From: CALKZN01 sp964633815
GTDB taxonomy: Bacteria; Pseudomonadota; Gammaproteobacteria; Arenicellales; Arenicellaceae
DNA length: 64,000 nt
Assembly (NCBI GenBank): GCA_964633815.1
Contig: CAZWHW010000001.1
Span: 1 to 64,000 of the forward strand
Direction: 5' to 3'
In this document: piece after piece, positions 26,876-37,305 of the stretch
How positions within the stretch are numbered: position 1 is the stretch's first letter
Layout of the letters: the number at the start of each line of letters is the position of its first letter
The notes under the pieces: model-generated
Database searches by the model: none
Told to the model about the DNA's origin: nothing
Seen by the model: the letters and a program-made list of their open reading frames with translations, nothing else
Program-made: the position numbers and the translations under genes

Positions 26876-28357
26876 ATGAAATTAACTACTTTCACAATCA
26901 CTTGCTTTCTCTTTACGCTGACCGCCTGCCAAAGTGTAGAAAAGCGAATTTCTGCAGATGTGGCGATTAATAAACTACAACTCAAAGAAACAACTTGGCA
27001 AGCTCAAACAAAACAACTTCAATTTGCTAATGACGATTGGTTAAAAAACCTGAACGACCCTCGTTTAGAAAAGTTTGTGTTCATTGCACTAAAAAACAAT
27101 TTCAGTTTGCAAGCCAATGAAGCTCAACTAGCTGCCCAGCTGCAAAATGCTAGACAAGTATCTTCTCAGCTTTTCCCAAGAGTAGATTTTATACTGCGCC
27201 GTAATAGCATTGAAAATGAAGTGGTCAATTCTGCAAATAATAGCCCTGCGAATAATACTGATCCGATTTCCGATACGACCACAACATTTGATGGTGTGAC
27301 CTATGATGGCAATTTCAATATTTCATGGGAAATCGATATTTGGCAACGCTTAACAGCACAAAAAAAAGCTAGTGCTAAAACCACACTAGCAACTGCAGCT
27401 GATTATGAAGCCGCCCGTTTATCATTGGTTGCCGCAGTAGCACGGGCTTGGTTTAATATAAACAGTTTGAAACTTCAAGTTGATATTGGCGAGGAACGCC
27501 TCACCACTATCAAGGAATCTTTAGAGATTGTTGAAGAGCAATATTTAAATGGTTCGCAATCCGCGTTAAATGTTTATCTAAACCGGACTGACTTTGCCTC
27601 GCAACAAGCCACCATCCTTGAATTAAAAGAATCGCTTTTTTCAGCCATTCGTAGCTTTAAAATTCTCTTAGGTGAATATCCAAATTTATCTGTTGACTTC
27701 AGTCCTCAACTCCCTGAAATAGACAATTCCGTTCCTAGTGGCTTACCTGCTGATTTAGTCATGCGCAGGCCAGATGTCTTGGCAGATTTCTATGCTTGGC
27801 AGTCAAGCGCTTACGACACAGCAGCTGCCAAACGTGCGCGCTATCCTACCTTTTCTTTAACCGCTTCTTATGGTGCTAGTAGTGACTCATTAAGCACTTT
27901 AGATGAGGCCAGTTTATTACTTAATTTATTGAATAATTTAACCCTTCCTGTTTTCAATGGTGGGCAAATTAAAGCGCAAATTAAAGCATCTCAATTTCTT
28001 GAACAAGCTAGCTTTAAAACCTATCTAGCGACATTGTTAACCAGTTTCAATGAAGTCGAAACTGCCTTATCCACTGAGTTATCGCTAAAGCAACGCTTAA
28101 CACTGCTAATAGACGCCGAATCATTAGCAGAAGCAGGCTACAACTTAGCTCTAGACCAATACATATCAGGCATTTCTCTCTATGAAACAGTATTGGAAGC
28201 CCGTCAACGCTGGTTCAATGCGCAAACAGAAGTCATAAATTTACGCAATGCAGTGCTACAAAACCGTATTGATTTAAATTTGGCATTAGGTGGCGACTTT
28301 GTGAAAAAAAATGACCCAAACGAAAGCAAACTATTGAAAACGAATGTAAACAAGTGA
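26876..28357 (+). CDS. Outer-membrane efflux lipoprotein, NodT/OMF type
   Basis: 493 residues. A lipoprotein signal ends in LTAC, with C18 the likely lipidated residue. Two outer-membrane-efflux (OEP) repeats follow, with long helical segments and GGQIKAQIKAS. Proteins of this family form the TolC-like trimeric exit duct of RND pumps. It begins the rightward operon with the adaptor (19 bases downstream) and permease. Confidence 0.92.
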   Translation: MKLTTFTITCFLFTLTACQSVEKRISADVAINKLQLKETTWQAQTKQLQFANDDWLKNLNDPRLEKFVFIALKNNFSLQANEAQLAAQLQNARQVSSQLFPRVDFILRRNSIENEVVNSANNSPANNTDPISDTTTTFDGVTYDGNFNISWEIDIWQRLTAQKKASAKTTLATAADYEAARLSLVAAVARAWFNINSLKLQVDIGEERLTTIKESLEIVEEQYLNGSQSALNVYLNRTDFASQQATILELKESLFSAIRSFKILLGEYPNLSVDFSPQLPEIDNSVPSGLPADLVMRRPDVLADFYAWQSSAYDTAAAKRARYPTFSLTASYGASSDSLSTLDEASLLLNLLNNLTLPVFNGGQIKAQIKASQFLEQASFKTYLATLLTSFNEVETALSTELSLKQRLTLLIDAESLAEAGYNLALDQYISGISLYETVLEARQRWFNAQTEVINLRNAVLQNRIDLNLALGGDFVKKNDPNESKLLKTNVNK

Positions 28358-28376
28358 TTCAAACGCAATAAATACC

Positions 28377-29624
28377 ATGCAAAACGATACACAAAACATA
28401 ACAAGCGACGATCAAGCAACATACAAATACGAAGGTTTATCTCTTGGAAAAACTGTCCTTGTTATTATTGTAATTTTATTTATCGCTATAGGAATCATTA
28501 CTTTATTAAACTTTTACAAACCTGAAGCCAAAAAGACAGGTCCAAAAAACAGCATTGTTAGCGTCAATGCTGTGCCTGTAGCTGTTCGCGACTATGTTGT
28601 TCTCGTTTCTAGCAACGGTAGCATTACAGCAAAAACGAACACCTCTCTGGTTGCTCAGGTTTCAGGTGAAATCACTCAAGTCACCAATCAATTTACTAGC
28701 GGAGCCAACTTCAAAAAAGGCGATCTATTACTGACAATTGATAAACGCGATTTTGCCGCAGCTGCCAGCAACGCAAAAGCAAATTTGGCGCAAGCTGAAG
28801 CGTCACTCGAAAATGAAAAAGCCAGCGCCGAACAGGCAAAAAAAGACTGGGATCGATTAGGCTTTTCAGGCGAACCCAATGCGAGGGTATTACGCAAACC
28901 ACAATTAGATGCTGCGCAAGCACAGTACAACGCTGCCCGATCAAGTTATGAAAAAGCTAATCTAGATTTGTCTCGCACACAAATTCGTGCGCCTTATGAT
29001 GGCAGCGTAGTTAGCAAAGATGTTGGCCTAGGACAATTTGTAACAGTTGGCACTCCGCTGGGGAATATTTTTTCCAGCCAAGGCTTAGAAATCAGCTTGC
29101 CTGTCAATCAAGAAGAATATGCTCAATTGGACTTAAGCGGCAACGCTGCTGTGAATTTGTATGCCGATCTTGGCGGACTCAAGCATCAATGGCAAGGCAA
29201 ACTGATTCGTGCTGACCAGGCATTCAATGTCAACACACGTCAATTAAATGTCACTGTCGATGTTCTCGAACCACTGAGTAATAACGGCTTGGAGTTAAAA
29301 ATTGGACAATATTTAAACGCCAATATTTCCGGCCGCATTATCAAAGCTGCCAAAGTGATTCCAAATAGTTCAATTCGAGAAGGCAGTTACGTCTTCGTTT
29401 TTGACAATGGAATATTAAGGCGCAAGACCGTTGACATCATTTGGCAAGACGACAACAACACCATCATTGGCAATTTAGTCGAAGGCGAACAGGTTGTCAC
29501 CACTAGCCTAAGTGGAGTAGTCAGTGGCTCGAAAGCAAAACTTGCTGGCCAAGAAAAAAGTGCAGCAAAAAAAGCAGTTGGCAAACCAGCCAAAACGCCC
29601 AAAAAATTAAAATCCTCTTCTTAA
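28377..29624 (+). CDS. RND efflux periplasmic adaptor (HlyD/MFP family)
   Basis: 415 residues. One membrane anchor lies at about 25-46; a lipoyl/barrel-sandwich half (about 75-105), an Ala-rich coiled coil (about 120-195), the second lipoyl half (about 200-225) and a beta-barrel domain follow. The C-terminal ~25 residues are a basic Lys/Ala tail. The adaptor joins the permease to the outer-membrane duct. It starts 19 bases after the duct gene and ends 20 bases before the permease gene. Confidence 0.93.
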   Translation: MQNDTQNITSDDQATYKYEGLSLGKTVLVIIVILFIAIGIITLLNFYKPEAKKTGPKNSIVSVNAVPVAVRDYVVLVSSNGSITAKTNTSLVAQVSGEITQVTNQFTSGANFKKGDLLLTIDKRDFAAAASNAKANLAQAEASLENEKASAEQAKKDWDRLGFSGEPNARVLRKPQLDAAQAQYNAARSSYEKANLDLSRTQIRAPYDGSVVSKDVGLGQFVTVGTPLGNIFSSQGLEISLPVNQEEYAQLDLSGNAAVNLYADLGGLKHQWQGKLIRADQAFNVNTRQLNVTVDVLEPLSNNGLELKIGQYLNANISGRIIKAAKVIPNSSIREGSYVFVFDNGILRRKTVDIIWQDDNNTIIGNLVEGEQVVTTSLSGVVSGSKAKLAGQEKSAAKKAVGKPAKTPKKLKSSS

Positions 29625-29644
29625 CCATGGTAGGTTAACTAATT

Positions 29645-32600
29645 ATGATTCGCTGGTTTACTCACAATCCTGTTGCTGCCAATTTGTTGATGTTCGCTAT
29701 TTTAGCGGGTGGCTTAATGACTTTGTTAAGCAATCGATTAACACTCGAAGTATTCCCAGAATTTGAATTTGAGATGGTTAACATTACGACTGCTTTGCCA
29801 GGAGCAACACCTTCTTCCGTTGAAAATGGCATCACTGTTCGCATTGAAGAGGCTATTTTTGACTTAGAAGGTATCAAAAAAATATCTTCACGCTCTGAAG
29901 AAGGCAACTCATTCGTTATTGTAGAAGTTGAAAAGGGCTTTGATAGCCGTGTGTTATTAAATGAAATCAAACTGCGCGTGGATGGCATTTCAACATTGCC
30001 AACAGATGCAGAGAGCCCAGTCATCGACATCCCAGCACGAGTTCGTGAAGTCATTAGTGTTGTGATCTCGGGAGACTTAGCCGAAACTGAATTACGTGCA
30101 CTGGGAGAATTACATCGAAACAGAATGCTCGCACTGGACGGGATTAGTAAAATCGACTTTGATAGCGCCAGAGACTTTGAAATTACGATTGAAATAGACC
30201 CTGACCAACTCAACGCACTTGATTTAACTTTTGCTGATATCTCAACAGCAATTAATCAAAGCTCTTTGGACTTATCTGCTGGCAATATTAAAAGTGATCA
30301 AGGAGAATTTTTGGTTAGAACCAACGCACAAGCATTTTCTATAGAAGAATACGCCAACATTCCAATACTAACGCGTAATGATGGCTCAGTAATTCTGCTT
30401 GGCGATATTTCATTGATCACTGATGGGTTTCAAGAGGAAAAAATCGCAAAACTTTTTAACAATCAAAAAGCCAGTGTCTTGGATGTATTTCGCACTGGCG
30501 ATCAAAGCTCAATCCAACTAGCCGACACCATCAAAGAATATATTGAGCAGCAAAGTTCATCTTTACCTGAAGGGGTAAGCATGTCATTTTGGAGAGATCG
30601 TTCGAAAGTGGTTAAAGGGCGATTAAACACTCTTATTCGCAGTGCTTGGCAAGGTGGATTATTAGTCATTTTATTACTGACATTGTTTTTACGCCCTTCT
30701 GTAGCAGCTTGGGTCTCGTTGGGAATCCCCGTGTCATTTATGGGTGCAATTTTATTGATGCCAACTCTTGGCATCACCTTAAATGTAGTCAGCATGTTTG
30801 CCTTTATTTTAGCGCTTGGCATCGTTGTTGATGACGCGATTGTGACGGGAGAAAACGTCTATCGACACATGCGCATGGGCAAAGACTCGCTCACTGCGGC
30901 ACTGGAAGGCACTCAAGAAGTAGCAACACCTGTCACGTTTGGCGTGTTAACGACGGTGGTCGCATTTACACCTTTATTTCTCATTGAAGGCACCCGCGGC
31001 GCTATTTTTGCGCAAATTCCTTCGATTGTTATTCCTGTATTATTATTTTCTTTGATTGAATCAAAATTTATCCTGCCCGCCCATTTGCGCCATGTCAAAC
31101 CAATCAACACCGAAACGCAGGGCTCTCTGGGTAAGTTACAACAAAACATTTCACATGGCTTTGAACGTGCAATCTTAAAGTTTTACCAACCCTTGCTATT
31201 AAAATCAATCAACAATAAAACAATCACGCTGATTATTACGGTGGCAATCAGCTCGGTTATCATGACTTATGTGAATTCAGGTTGGCTAAAATTCAGCTTC
31301 TTCCCGCGCATTGATAGCGAAGTGATTTCTGCTTCACTGACTATGCCAACCCCAACACCTTTTGAAGTTACAGATACACATATTCGTCATATTGTTGAGA
31401 AAGCCAGAGTATTACAAGAAAAATACCGTGACCCAGAAACTGGCTTGAGCGTCATCAAACACATCCTTTCTACTTCTGGCGGCAGAGGCACTTCTCGCAG
31501 CAGTAATATTGGTTCCGTATCATTTGAAGTATTACCCCCTGAAGAACGCACTATAGATATTTCATCACCCCAACTCTCAAGAGAGTGGCGCAAACTTATT
31601 GGCTCAATCCCTGGCAGCGAACAACTCAGTTTCAGAGCATCATTTGGTCGCTCTGGTGAACCAATTGATGTGCAGCTGCGTGGCACTAACCTAGAAGAAA
31701 TTCAAACTATTGGTGAACGCTTAAAACAAGTTTTAGCTGAATATAATGGCTTATTTGATATCCAAGACAACCTAGCCGGAGGCAAAGATGAGTTCCAACT
31801 AACTTTAAAGCCAACAGCATACAATCTTGGCGTCAACCTCAGAGATATTGGCAATCAAACTAGACATGCACTCTATGGTTTAGAAACCCAACGCATCCAA
31901 CGTGGACGCAATGAAATTAGTGTCATGCTAAAAACTCCTATCAACAATCGCGCATCTTTAGAAAATCTCTATAACATGCCTATTCGATTGCCAAATAACG
32001 ACACAGTTGCACTCAATGAAGTGGCCACCATAACTGCAGGTCAAAGCCCCTCTGCTTTGTACAGAACAGACCGTTTCACCACGATGAATGTCACTAGTGA
32101 TGCAGAAAACGTCACAGATCTAGAATCCATCAAGACCGACCTAGAAGCTCAACTAAATGATTTACTCGCAACTCATCCAAATGTCAGTTATGAAATGGAA
32201 GGCGAAGCTAAAGAACAAAAAGAGTCCTTCAGCAGTCTCGGCATAGGAATGATTGTCGTTATACTAGCCATTTACGCCCTATTAGCCATTCCATTTAAGT
32301 CCTATGGACAACCATTGATTGTTATGTCGATCATTCCTGTTGGCGCTATTGGTGCTTTTCTAGGGCATATTATCGTTAATGAGAACTTATCGATCATGAG
32401 TTATATGGGAATTTTAGCGCTAATTGGCGTGGTTATTAATGATAGCTTAGTCTTAGTTGATTACATCAACAAGCAAAGACGTAAAGGTGTCGAATTGGTG
32501 GAAGCGGTGTTAACGTCTGGCGCTAGACGTTTCCGTCCTGTTATTTTAACGTCATTGACTACTTTTGCTGGATTAACACCATTACTGTTAGAAAAAAGCA

Positions 32601-32770
32601 CTCAAGCGAAATTCCTACAACCCATGGCTATCTCTTTAGGTTTTGGAATTATTTTTGCGACTGCAATTACCCTATTGTTAGTGCCGGTTAATTATTTGAT
32701 TTTTGAAAATATCAAACAATTATCGAAAAAGCTTTTTCTAAAACGTGTACCGATAAGTAATACATTGTAA
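29645..32770 (+). CDS. RND efflux permease 1
   Basis: 1041 residues with the RND layout: TM1 at about 12-32, two large periplasmic loops and two groups of membrane helices. The proton-relay Asp pair lies in GIVVDDAIVTGEN around residue 396. It belongs to the AcrB/HAE superfamily, and its closest relative in the window is the second permease (33860-37000), to which it is clearly similar. Substrate is unknown. It ends 5 bases before the stop of the opposite-strand gene that follows. Confidence 0.93.
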   Translation: MIRWFTHNPVAANLLMFAILAGGLMTLLSNRLTLEVFPEFEFEMVNITTALPGATPSSVENGITVRIEEAIFDLEGIKKISSRSEEGNSFVIVEVEKGFDSRVLLNEIKLRVDGISTLPTDAESPVIDIPARVREVISVVISGDLAETELRALGELHRNRMLALDGISKIDFDSARDFEITIEIDPDQLNALDLTFADISTAINQSSLDLSAGNIKSDQGEFLVRTNAQAFSIEEYANIPILTRNDGSVILLGDISLITDGFQEEKIAKLFNNQKASVLDVFRTGDQSSIQLADTIKEYIEQQSSSLPEGVSMSFWRDRSKVVKGRLNTLIRSAWQGGLLVILLLTLFLRPSVAAWVSLGIPVSFMGAILLMPTLGITLNVVSMFAFILALGIVVDDAIVTGENVYRHMRMGKDSLTAALEGTQEVATPVTFGVLTTVVAFTPLFLIEGTRGAIFAQIPSIVIPVLLFSLIESKFILPAHLRHVKPINTETQGSLGKLQQNISHGFERAILKFYQPLLLKSINNKTITLIITVAISSVIMTYVNSGWLKFSFFPRIDSEVISASLTMPTPTPFEVTDTHIRHIVEKARVLQEKYRDPETGLSVIKHILSTSGGRGTSRSSNIGSVSFEVLPPEERTIDISSPQLSREWRKLIGSIPGSEQLSFRASFGRSGEPIDVQLRGTNLEEIQTIGERLKQVLAEYNGLFDIQDNLAGGKDEFQLTLKPTAYNLGVNLRDIGNQTRHALYGLETQRIQRGRNEISVMLKTPINNRASLENLYNMPIRLPNNDTVALNEVATITAGQSPSALYRTDRFTTMNVTSDAENVTDLESIKTDLEAQLNDLLATHPNVSYEMEGEAKEQKESFSSLGIGMIVVILAIYALLAIPFKSYGQPLIVMSIIPVGAIGAFLGHIIVNENLSIMSYMGILALIGVVINDSLVLVDYINKQRRKGVELVEAVLTSGARRFRPVILTSLTTFAGLTPLLLEKSTQAKFLQPMAISLGFGIIFATAITLLLVPVNYLIFENIKQLSKKLFLKRVPISNTL

Positions 32771-32775
32771 ATCGC

Positions 32776-33666
32776 TTATATTACTTGTTGTTGCTTTTCT
32801 CCCTGAGCAGCATACTGACAATCAATGACTTTATAGACCATTAGTTCTCCATAAAAACTGTGCGTTTCAACACAGGGCTGTACAATAAACTCAACGCCTT
32901 CGAGATCGACGTATTCTATTATTTTTGCTTTCATATCATCATCCCAAACAATCTGATATACCTCGTTCTCAGCAATAACAACACCGCGTCGTTTGGAAAA
33001 AAATATGTTATCTAAACGACCATGAAAACTAGCCACTCCAGTTAGCTCAGCTTTAATATCACTGACAATAAAGTCGCCTGGTTGACTAAACATTCGTTTT
33101 ATCAAACCCTCCACCTCAAAACTAGCAATATGGTTTTGTTTCATCAGATTAAGAATCTGATCAGTCGCTTGCTTTGTCATCTGCGCTGCCAACAACAATT
33201 TAGGGTGATTAACTAAGATATTGCCTTTTTCAGTGCGTGTGACGCTCTTATGACTGTTTAATGTATCCGTATTGATCAACACTTTTACAGGTTTTCCAGA
33301 TAGTTTTGCCTCTGCAACAAATTTTCTCAGAGTTATCGCATCAAAATATATCTGAACTATATTGTTAATATTGATCAAATTCGAGCTAGTGCTTTCAATG
33401 CTTCCTTGATCATAGCTATCGAAATAGCGAAAGAATTTTTCGCTAAAATAAATTTTTACAGACAAACTCTCATTCTCAATATGAACACTGTCAAGAATTT
33501 CCTTTTTAAGTTCATCCGCCAATTCATTTCGACCAAGATATATCGCAACCATCTGCTCAGTTATTGAACGCAAATTAGTCTTTAACTCTTGAACAATACG
33601 CAAATCGTAAACATTGCCAGCGAATGCTTGTCCAGTGAAACGAACGGTAAAATCTTGTGTAGTCAT
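32776..33666 (-). CDS. Hypothetical protein between two RND permeases
   Basis: 296 residues, ATG start; I do not recognise a family. There is no signal peptide or membrane segment, so it should be cytoplasmic. The N-terminal half has regular charged and hydrophobic alternation (about 10-110) and the C-terminal half includes a beta-rich, acidic region ending in a Gln tail. It converges on permease 1 (5-base gap) and is divergent from permease 2 (193 bases), so it splits what would otherwise be adjacent paralogs. I cannot assign a function. Confidence 0.75.
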   Translation of the reverse strand: MTTQDFTVRFTGQAFAGNVYDLRIVQELKTNLRSITEQMVAIYLGRNELADELKKEILDSVHIENESLSVKIYFSEKFFRYFDSYDQGSIESTSSNLININNIVQIYFDAITLRKFVAEAKLSGKPVKVLINTDTLNSHKSVTRTEKGNILVNHPKLLLAAQMTKQATDQILNLMKQNHIASFEVEGLIKRMFSQPGDFIVSDIKAELTGVASFHGRLDNIFFSKRRGVVIAENEVYQIVWDDDMKAKIIEYVDLEGVEFIVQPCVETHSFYGELMVYKVIDCQYAAQGEKQQQVI

Positions 33667-33859
33667 AGCATCATCCCAATTTGGTTATCCCAAAGACCTT
33701 AATGAAAACAGCTTATTTGATACATTATAGATAAGAAAAATTAAATTGAATGTAAACAAAAGTAACGTTTCAGGGGCCAATACACACGAAATTTTGTGAC
33801 TATTAGTGTTAAGTTAATGAACATAATTGAACCAATAAAGATACTGCCAAGCTCTAGTT

Positions 33860-36800
33860 ATGTACGGAAAAATTATTCGCTGGTTTGCTCACAATGCGGT
33901 TGCTGCCAATTTGCTTATGGTAGGCATCTTAATGGCTGGCATGCTTGCTATTCGTACCAGTATTCCACTCGAGGTTTTTCCTCCTATTCGGTTTGATGCT
34001 ATTCAGGTCAACACCATTTTACCTGGAGCAACGCCTGAGGATGTAGAACAAGGCGTAACGAATCGCATTGAAGAAGCCATTCATGACCTAGATGGAATTA
34101 AAGAACTCACATCGCGCTCGGCAGAGTCTATTTCCACTGTCACGGCAAAAGTAAATTCAGGTTTTGATAAACAAACTCTTCTAGAGAACATAAAACTTCG
34201 TATTGATAGTATCAATACATTGCCAGACAATGCTGAGCGCCCCGTAATTCAGGAAGCCGAATTTTTACTCGAAGTCATGAATGTTGTGATCTCTGGAGAC
34301 CTACCAAGAGAGCAACTTCTCTCAACGACAGAAATCATCCGTGACGAAATTTTACGCCTCGATGGTATCTCTAAAGTCCGCTTTTTAGATAAACCTGATT
34401 TGGAGCTATCCATAGAAATTCCACCAAAAACGCTCGATAAATATAACCTGAGCATGGAGGAAGTTGCTAATACGATTAATAACCATATTGTTGATATAAG
34501 TTCTGGAAACTTAAAAACTTCTTCTGGAAATATTTTAGTTAGAACTAATGGGCAAGCTTATTCCATTGATGAATTTGCTGCTATTCCAATTATCCGTAGC
34601 AATAACTCCTCTCCTATTTTGCTAGGTCAAATAGCGCAAATTAAAGATGGCTTTGAAGAATTAGACTTAACAACATTGTTCAATGGCGAACCGTCAATGT
34701 CATTATCGGTCTTCCGTAGTGGCAATGAAAGCGCTGTGAGTTCCGCCAAAACTGTGCGTGATTATATTGCTACCAAAAAAAATAATTTGCCCGAAAGTAT
34801 TCATCTGAATTATTGGCGTGATTCTTCTGTAATTGTGGAAAGCCGCTTAGATACGTTATTCAACAGCGCTATCCAAGGTGGCATCTTAGTCATGCTATTA
34901 CTCTCACTATTCTTACGACCCGCCGTTGCCTTTTGGGTTTGTTTAGGGATTCCTGTTTGTTTTATGGGTGCTATCGCCTTAATGCCAACATTAGGCGTTA
35001 CTTTCAACATGATCAGCTTATTTGGTTTTATCCTAGTACTTGGCATAGTCGTTGACGACGCCATCGTCACAGGGGAAAACATCTTTAAACATTTACGTGC
35101 TGGCGAAGACCCACTACAGGCTGCAATAAATGGTACTGAAGAAGTTGCTGTGCCTGTGACATTTGGAGTGCTAACCACTGTTGTTGCTTTTTCTCCACTG
35201 CTACTTATCGAAGGTTCAGCAGGAGAACTTTTTAGCAATATTCCATTAATCACCATTCCTGTTTTATTGTTTTCCTTAGTAGAGTCCAAACTGATTTTAC
35301 CTGCACACATGCGTCATATAAAAACACGTAATGTTAAGCAAAACACCAATCGTATTAGCCACTGGCAACAACGATTTTCCCTTGGTTTTGAAACCGCTAT
35401 CATTCGTTTTTATCAGCCATTGTTGCACCTATGCTTACGCAATAAATTAATTACGCTCACCGGCGCGGTTGGCTTCAGTTTGATTATTTTTTCTTTACTA
35501 TTCAACGGTTGGATTAAATTCGTATTCTTCCCTGATGTTGATGATGAAGCCGTCATTGCGACCATCACTATGCCTTCTACGGCGGGATTTTTTGAAACTA
35601 ACAAACAAGTTGAGCATTTAGTAACTACCGCCAAAGCGCTACAAGAGCAATATCGCAACCCAGAGACAGGTGAGTCAGTGATTGAATATGTGGTCTCTTT
35701 TGCAGGGGTAAACTTTCAGGGACAATTGAAAAGCAACACAGGTCTAGTTGCTTTTGAAGTTCAAGCACCTGAAATTCGCGGAGATATTCCGGTTTCACAA
35801 CTTGCCGATGAATGGCGTGAAAAAATAGGGATTATTCCCGGCGTAGAGAAGCTGACTTTAGAATCTAAAATTGCAGATGCCGGCAGACCACTCGCGATTC
35901 AATTCCGAGGGAATGATATAAAACAACTCAACGCATTGGCAGCTAGGCTTAAACAACATTGGCAGCAATTTTCTGAATTGTTTGACATTCAAAATAGTAA
36001 TTCTGATGCCAAAGAAGAAATACGAGTTAATTTAAAACCCACAGCGCAAACTTTAGGGTTAACTGAAGCCAGTATTGCTAATCAAGTACGAAATAATATT
36101 TTTGGTCTTGAGGTTCAAAAGTTTATTCGTGAGCGTGAAGAAATTTCAGTTATGCTGCGCTATCCCAAACAATTCAGGTCAACCATTGAAGATTTATCAA
36201 CGTTGCCAATCCAACTACCAAATAACACGATGGTGACATTGAATGAAGTTGCGAGCCTTAAAACCGAACTTGGGCCAACAGAGTATTTGCATTTTAATCG
36301 AGACAGAACCTTAACAGTCTCAGCAGATTTAGATAAAAAATCAGCAGATATAGAAGCCATCAAACGCAATACAATTGATTTTCTTAATGAAGAAACAAGC
36401 AATTTTCCCGCAGTATTCTTTGAATTTGAAGGCGAAGCAAAAGAGCAAGCAGAAGCTTTTGGCAGCCTCAATATTGGCATTTTTGCTGTATTGCTGGCTA
36501 TTTATGCACTTTTAGCAATTCCGTTCAAATCCTATTGGCAGCCATTAATTATTATGTCGATCATTCCATTAGGCTTTGTTGGCGCTATTCTTGGCCATAT
36601 TTTGATGGGAGTTAACTTGTCGCTTTTAAGCTTTATGGGTATGTTGGCACTCACTGGTGTTGTCGTGAATGATAGTTTGGTATTGGTTGATTATATCAAC
36701 CGAAAGCTTCGTGCTGGGAATGAGCTATTTTCTTCCGTTCTGAGCGCTGGTGCAGCAAGATTTAGACCCGTAATGTTAACCTCAATCACGACCTTTGCTG

Positions 36801-37000
36801 GCCTAACGCCAATTTTGGCTGAAAAAAGCACTCAAGCTCAATTTTTAAAGCCTATGGCTATATCATTGGCTTTTGGCATTATGTTTGCCACTTTAATCAC
36901 ATTGCTAATTGTACCCATCAACTATATTTTATTTAGTAAAGCTATTGATTTCATCAAACAAAGATTAAAAATGCTATTTTTAAAACGTTTAAAGGATTAA
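33860..37000 (+). CDS. RND efflux permease 2
   Basis: 1046 residues, same architecture as permease 1. The proton-relay motif GIVVDDAIVTGEN falls near residue 399. The N-termini align almost position by position (for example PLEVFP against TLEVFP, then LPGATP in both), so the pair arose by duplication. No adaptor or duct gene is adjacent to this copy, so it probably shares the adaptor encoded upstream or forms a mixed pump with permease 1, as in MdtBC. No clear ribosome binding site precedes the ATG. Confidence 0.93.
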   Translation: MYGKIIRWFAHNAVAANLLMVGILMAGMLAIRTSIPLEVFPPIRFDAIQVNTILPGATPEDVEQGVTNRIEEAIHDLDGIKELTSRSAESISTVTAKVNSGFDKQTLLENIKLRIDSINTLPDNAERPVIQEAEFLLEVMNVVISGDLPREQLLSTTEIIRDEILRLDGISKVRFLDKPDLELSIEIPPKTLDKYNLSMEEVANTINNHIVDISSGNLKTSSGNILVRTNGQAYSIDEFAAIPIIRSNNSSPILLGQIAQIKDGFEELDLTTLFNGEPSMSLSVFRSGNESAVSSAKTVRDYIATKKNNLPESIHLNYWRDSSVIVESRLDTLFNSAIQGGILVMLLLSLFLRPAVAFWVCLGIPVCFMGAIALMPTLGVTFNMISLFGFILVLGIVVDDAIVTGENIFKHLRAGEDPLQAAINGTEEVAVPVTFGVLTTVVAFSPLLLIEGSAGELFSNIPLITIPVLLFSLVESKLILPAHMRHIKTRNVKQNTNRISHWQQRFSLGFETAIIRFYQPLLHLCLRNKLITLTGAVGFSLIIFSLLFNGWIKFVFFPDVDDEAVIATITMPSTAGFFETNKQVEHLVTTAKALQEQYRNPETGESVIEYVVSFAGVNFQGQLKSNTGLVAFEVQAPEIRGDIPVSQLADEWREKIGIIPGVEKLTLESKIADAGRPLAIQFRGNDIKQLNALAARLKQHWQQFSELFDIQNSNSDAKEEIRVNLKPTAQTLGLTEASIANQVRNNIFGLEVQKFIREREEISVMLRYPKQFRSTIEDLSTLPIQLPNNTMVTLNEVASLKTELGPTEYLHFNRDRTLTVSADLDKKSADIEAIKRNTIDFLNEETSNFPAVFFEFEGEAKEQAEAFGSLNIGIFAVLLAIYALLAIPFKSYWQPLIIMSIIPLGFVGAILGHILMGVNLSLLSFMGMLALTGVVVNDSLVLVDYINRKLRAGNELFSSVLSAGAARFRPVMLTSITTFAGLTPILAEKSTQAQFLKPMAISLAFGIMFATLITLLIVPINYILFSKAIDFIKQRLKMLFLKRLKD

Positions 37001-37023
37001 TTCTCAGTGGCTAACCTAGTGCG

Positions 37024-37050
37024 TTATTCCAACTCTTCAGTTTGGAATAA
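37024..37050 (+). terminator. Terminator-like hairpin after RND permease 2
   Basis: Perfect 9-base arms TTATTCCAA (37024-37032) and TTGGAATAA (37042-37050), 9-base loop, 24 bases after the permease stop. There is no solid T run behind it, so the call is weaker than for the other terminators. Confidence 0.5.
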
Positions 37051-37253
37051 TTGTTGACAAAAAACAGAAACTCCGCTGAACTAAGTGAAGGTTTGAGAAG
37101 TATTACCAATGGTTTCACCTGTAATTACTATGAGCTACCAAATTACAATCATAGCTATGTTACTGAATTCTTGCAGCACTGGTAGTACCATTGCGCTATG
37201 ACATTTAAGTATAAGAACTGATTAAATTAAGAATAAGTTCAACTAAGTATTTT

Positions 37254-37262
37254 TGCTATAAT
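37254..37262 (+). promoter_or_regulatory. Extended -10 promoter of the GGDEF gene
   Basis: TGC followed directly by the consensus TATAAT (37257-37262) gives an extended -10 element. The -35 region is poor, as expected for this promoter type. The start codon is about 43 bases downstream. Confidence 0.5.
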
Positions 37263-37305
37263 TTCGCTATCAGCTATTGGGGATTAGTCTGTAGAAATTA
37301 AATTT

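Larger units (their letters stand above)
37001..37305. other. Intergenic region between RND permease 2 and the GGDEF gene
   Basis: This 305-base gap holds no convincing gene or RNA. It contains the 9-base-arm hairpin described separately, a few short dyads such as ACCAATGGT, and an extended -10 promoter close to the GGDEF start. It is AT-rich and shows no tRNA-like cloverleaf. Confidence 0.7.

Noticed and set aside
37001..37305. A possible tRNA or small RNA gene
   Set aside because: The 9-base hairpin has no tRNA arms or CCA end, and the surrounding bases do not fold as a cloverleaf by eye; it fits a terminator better.
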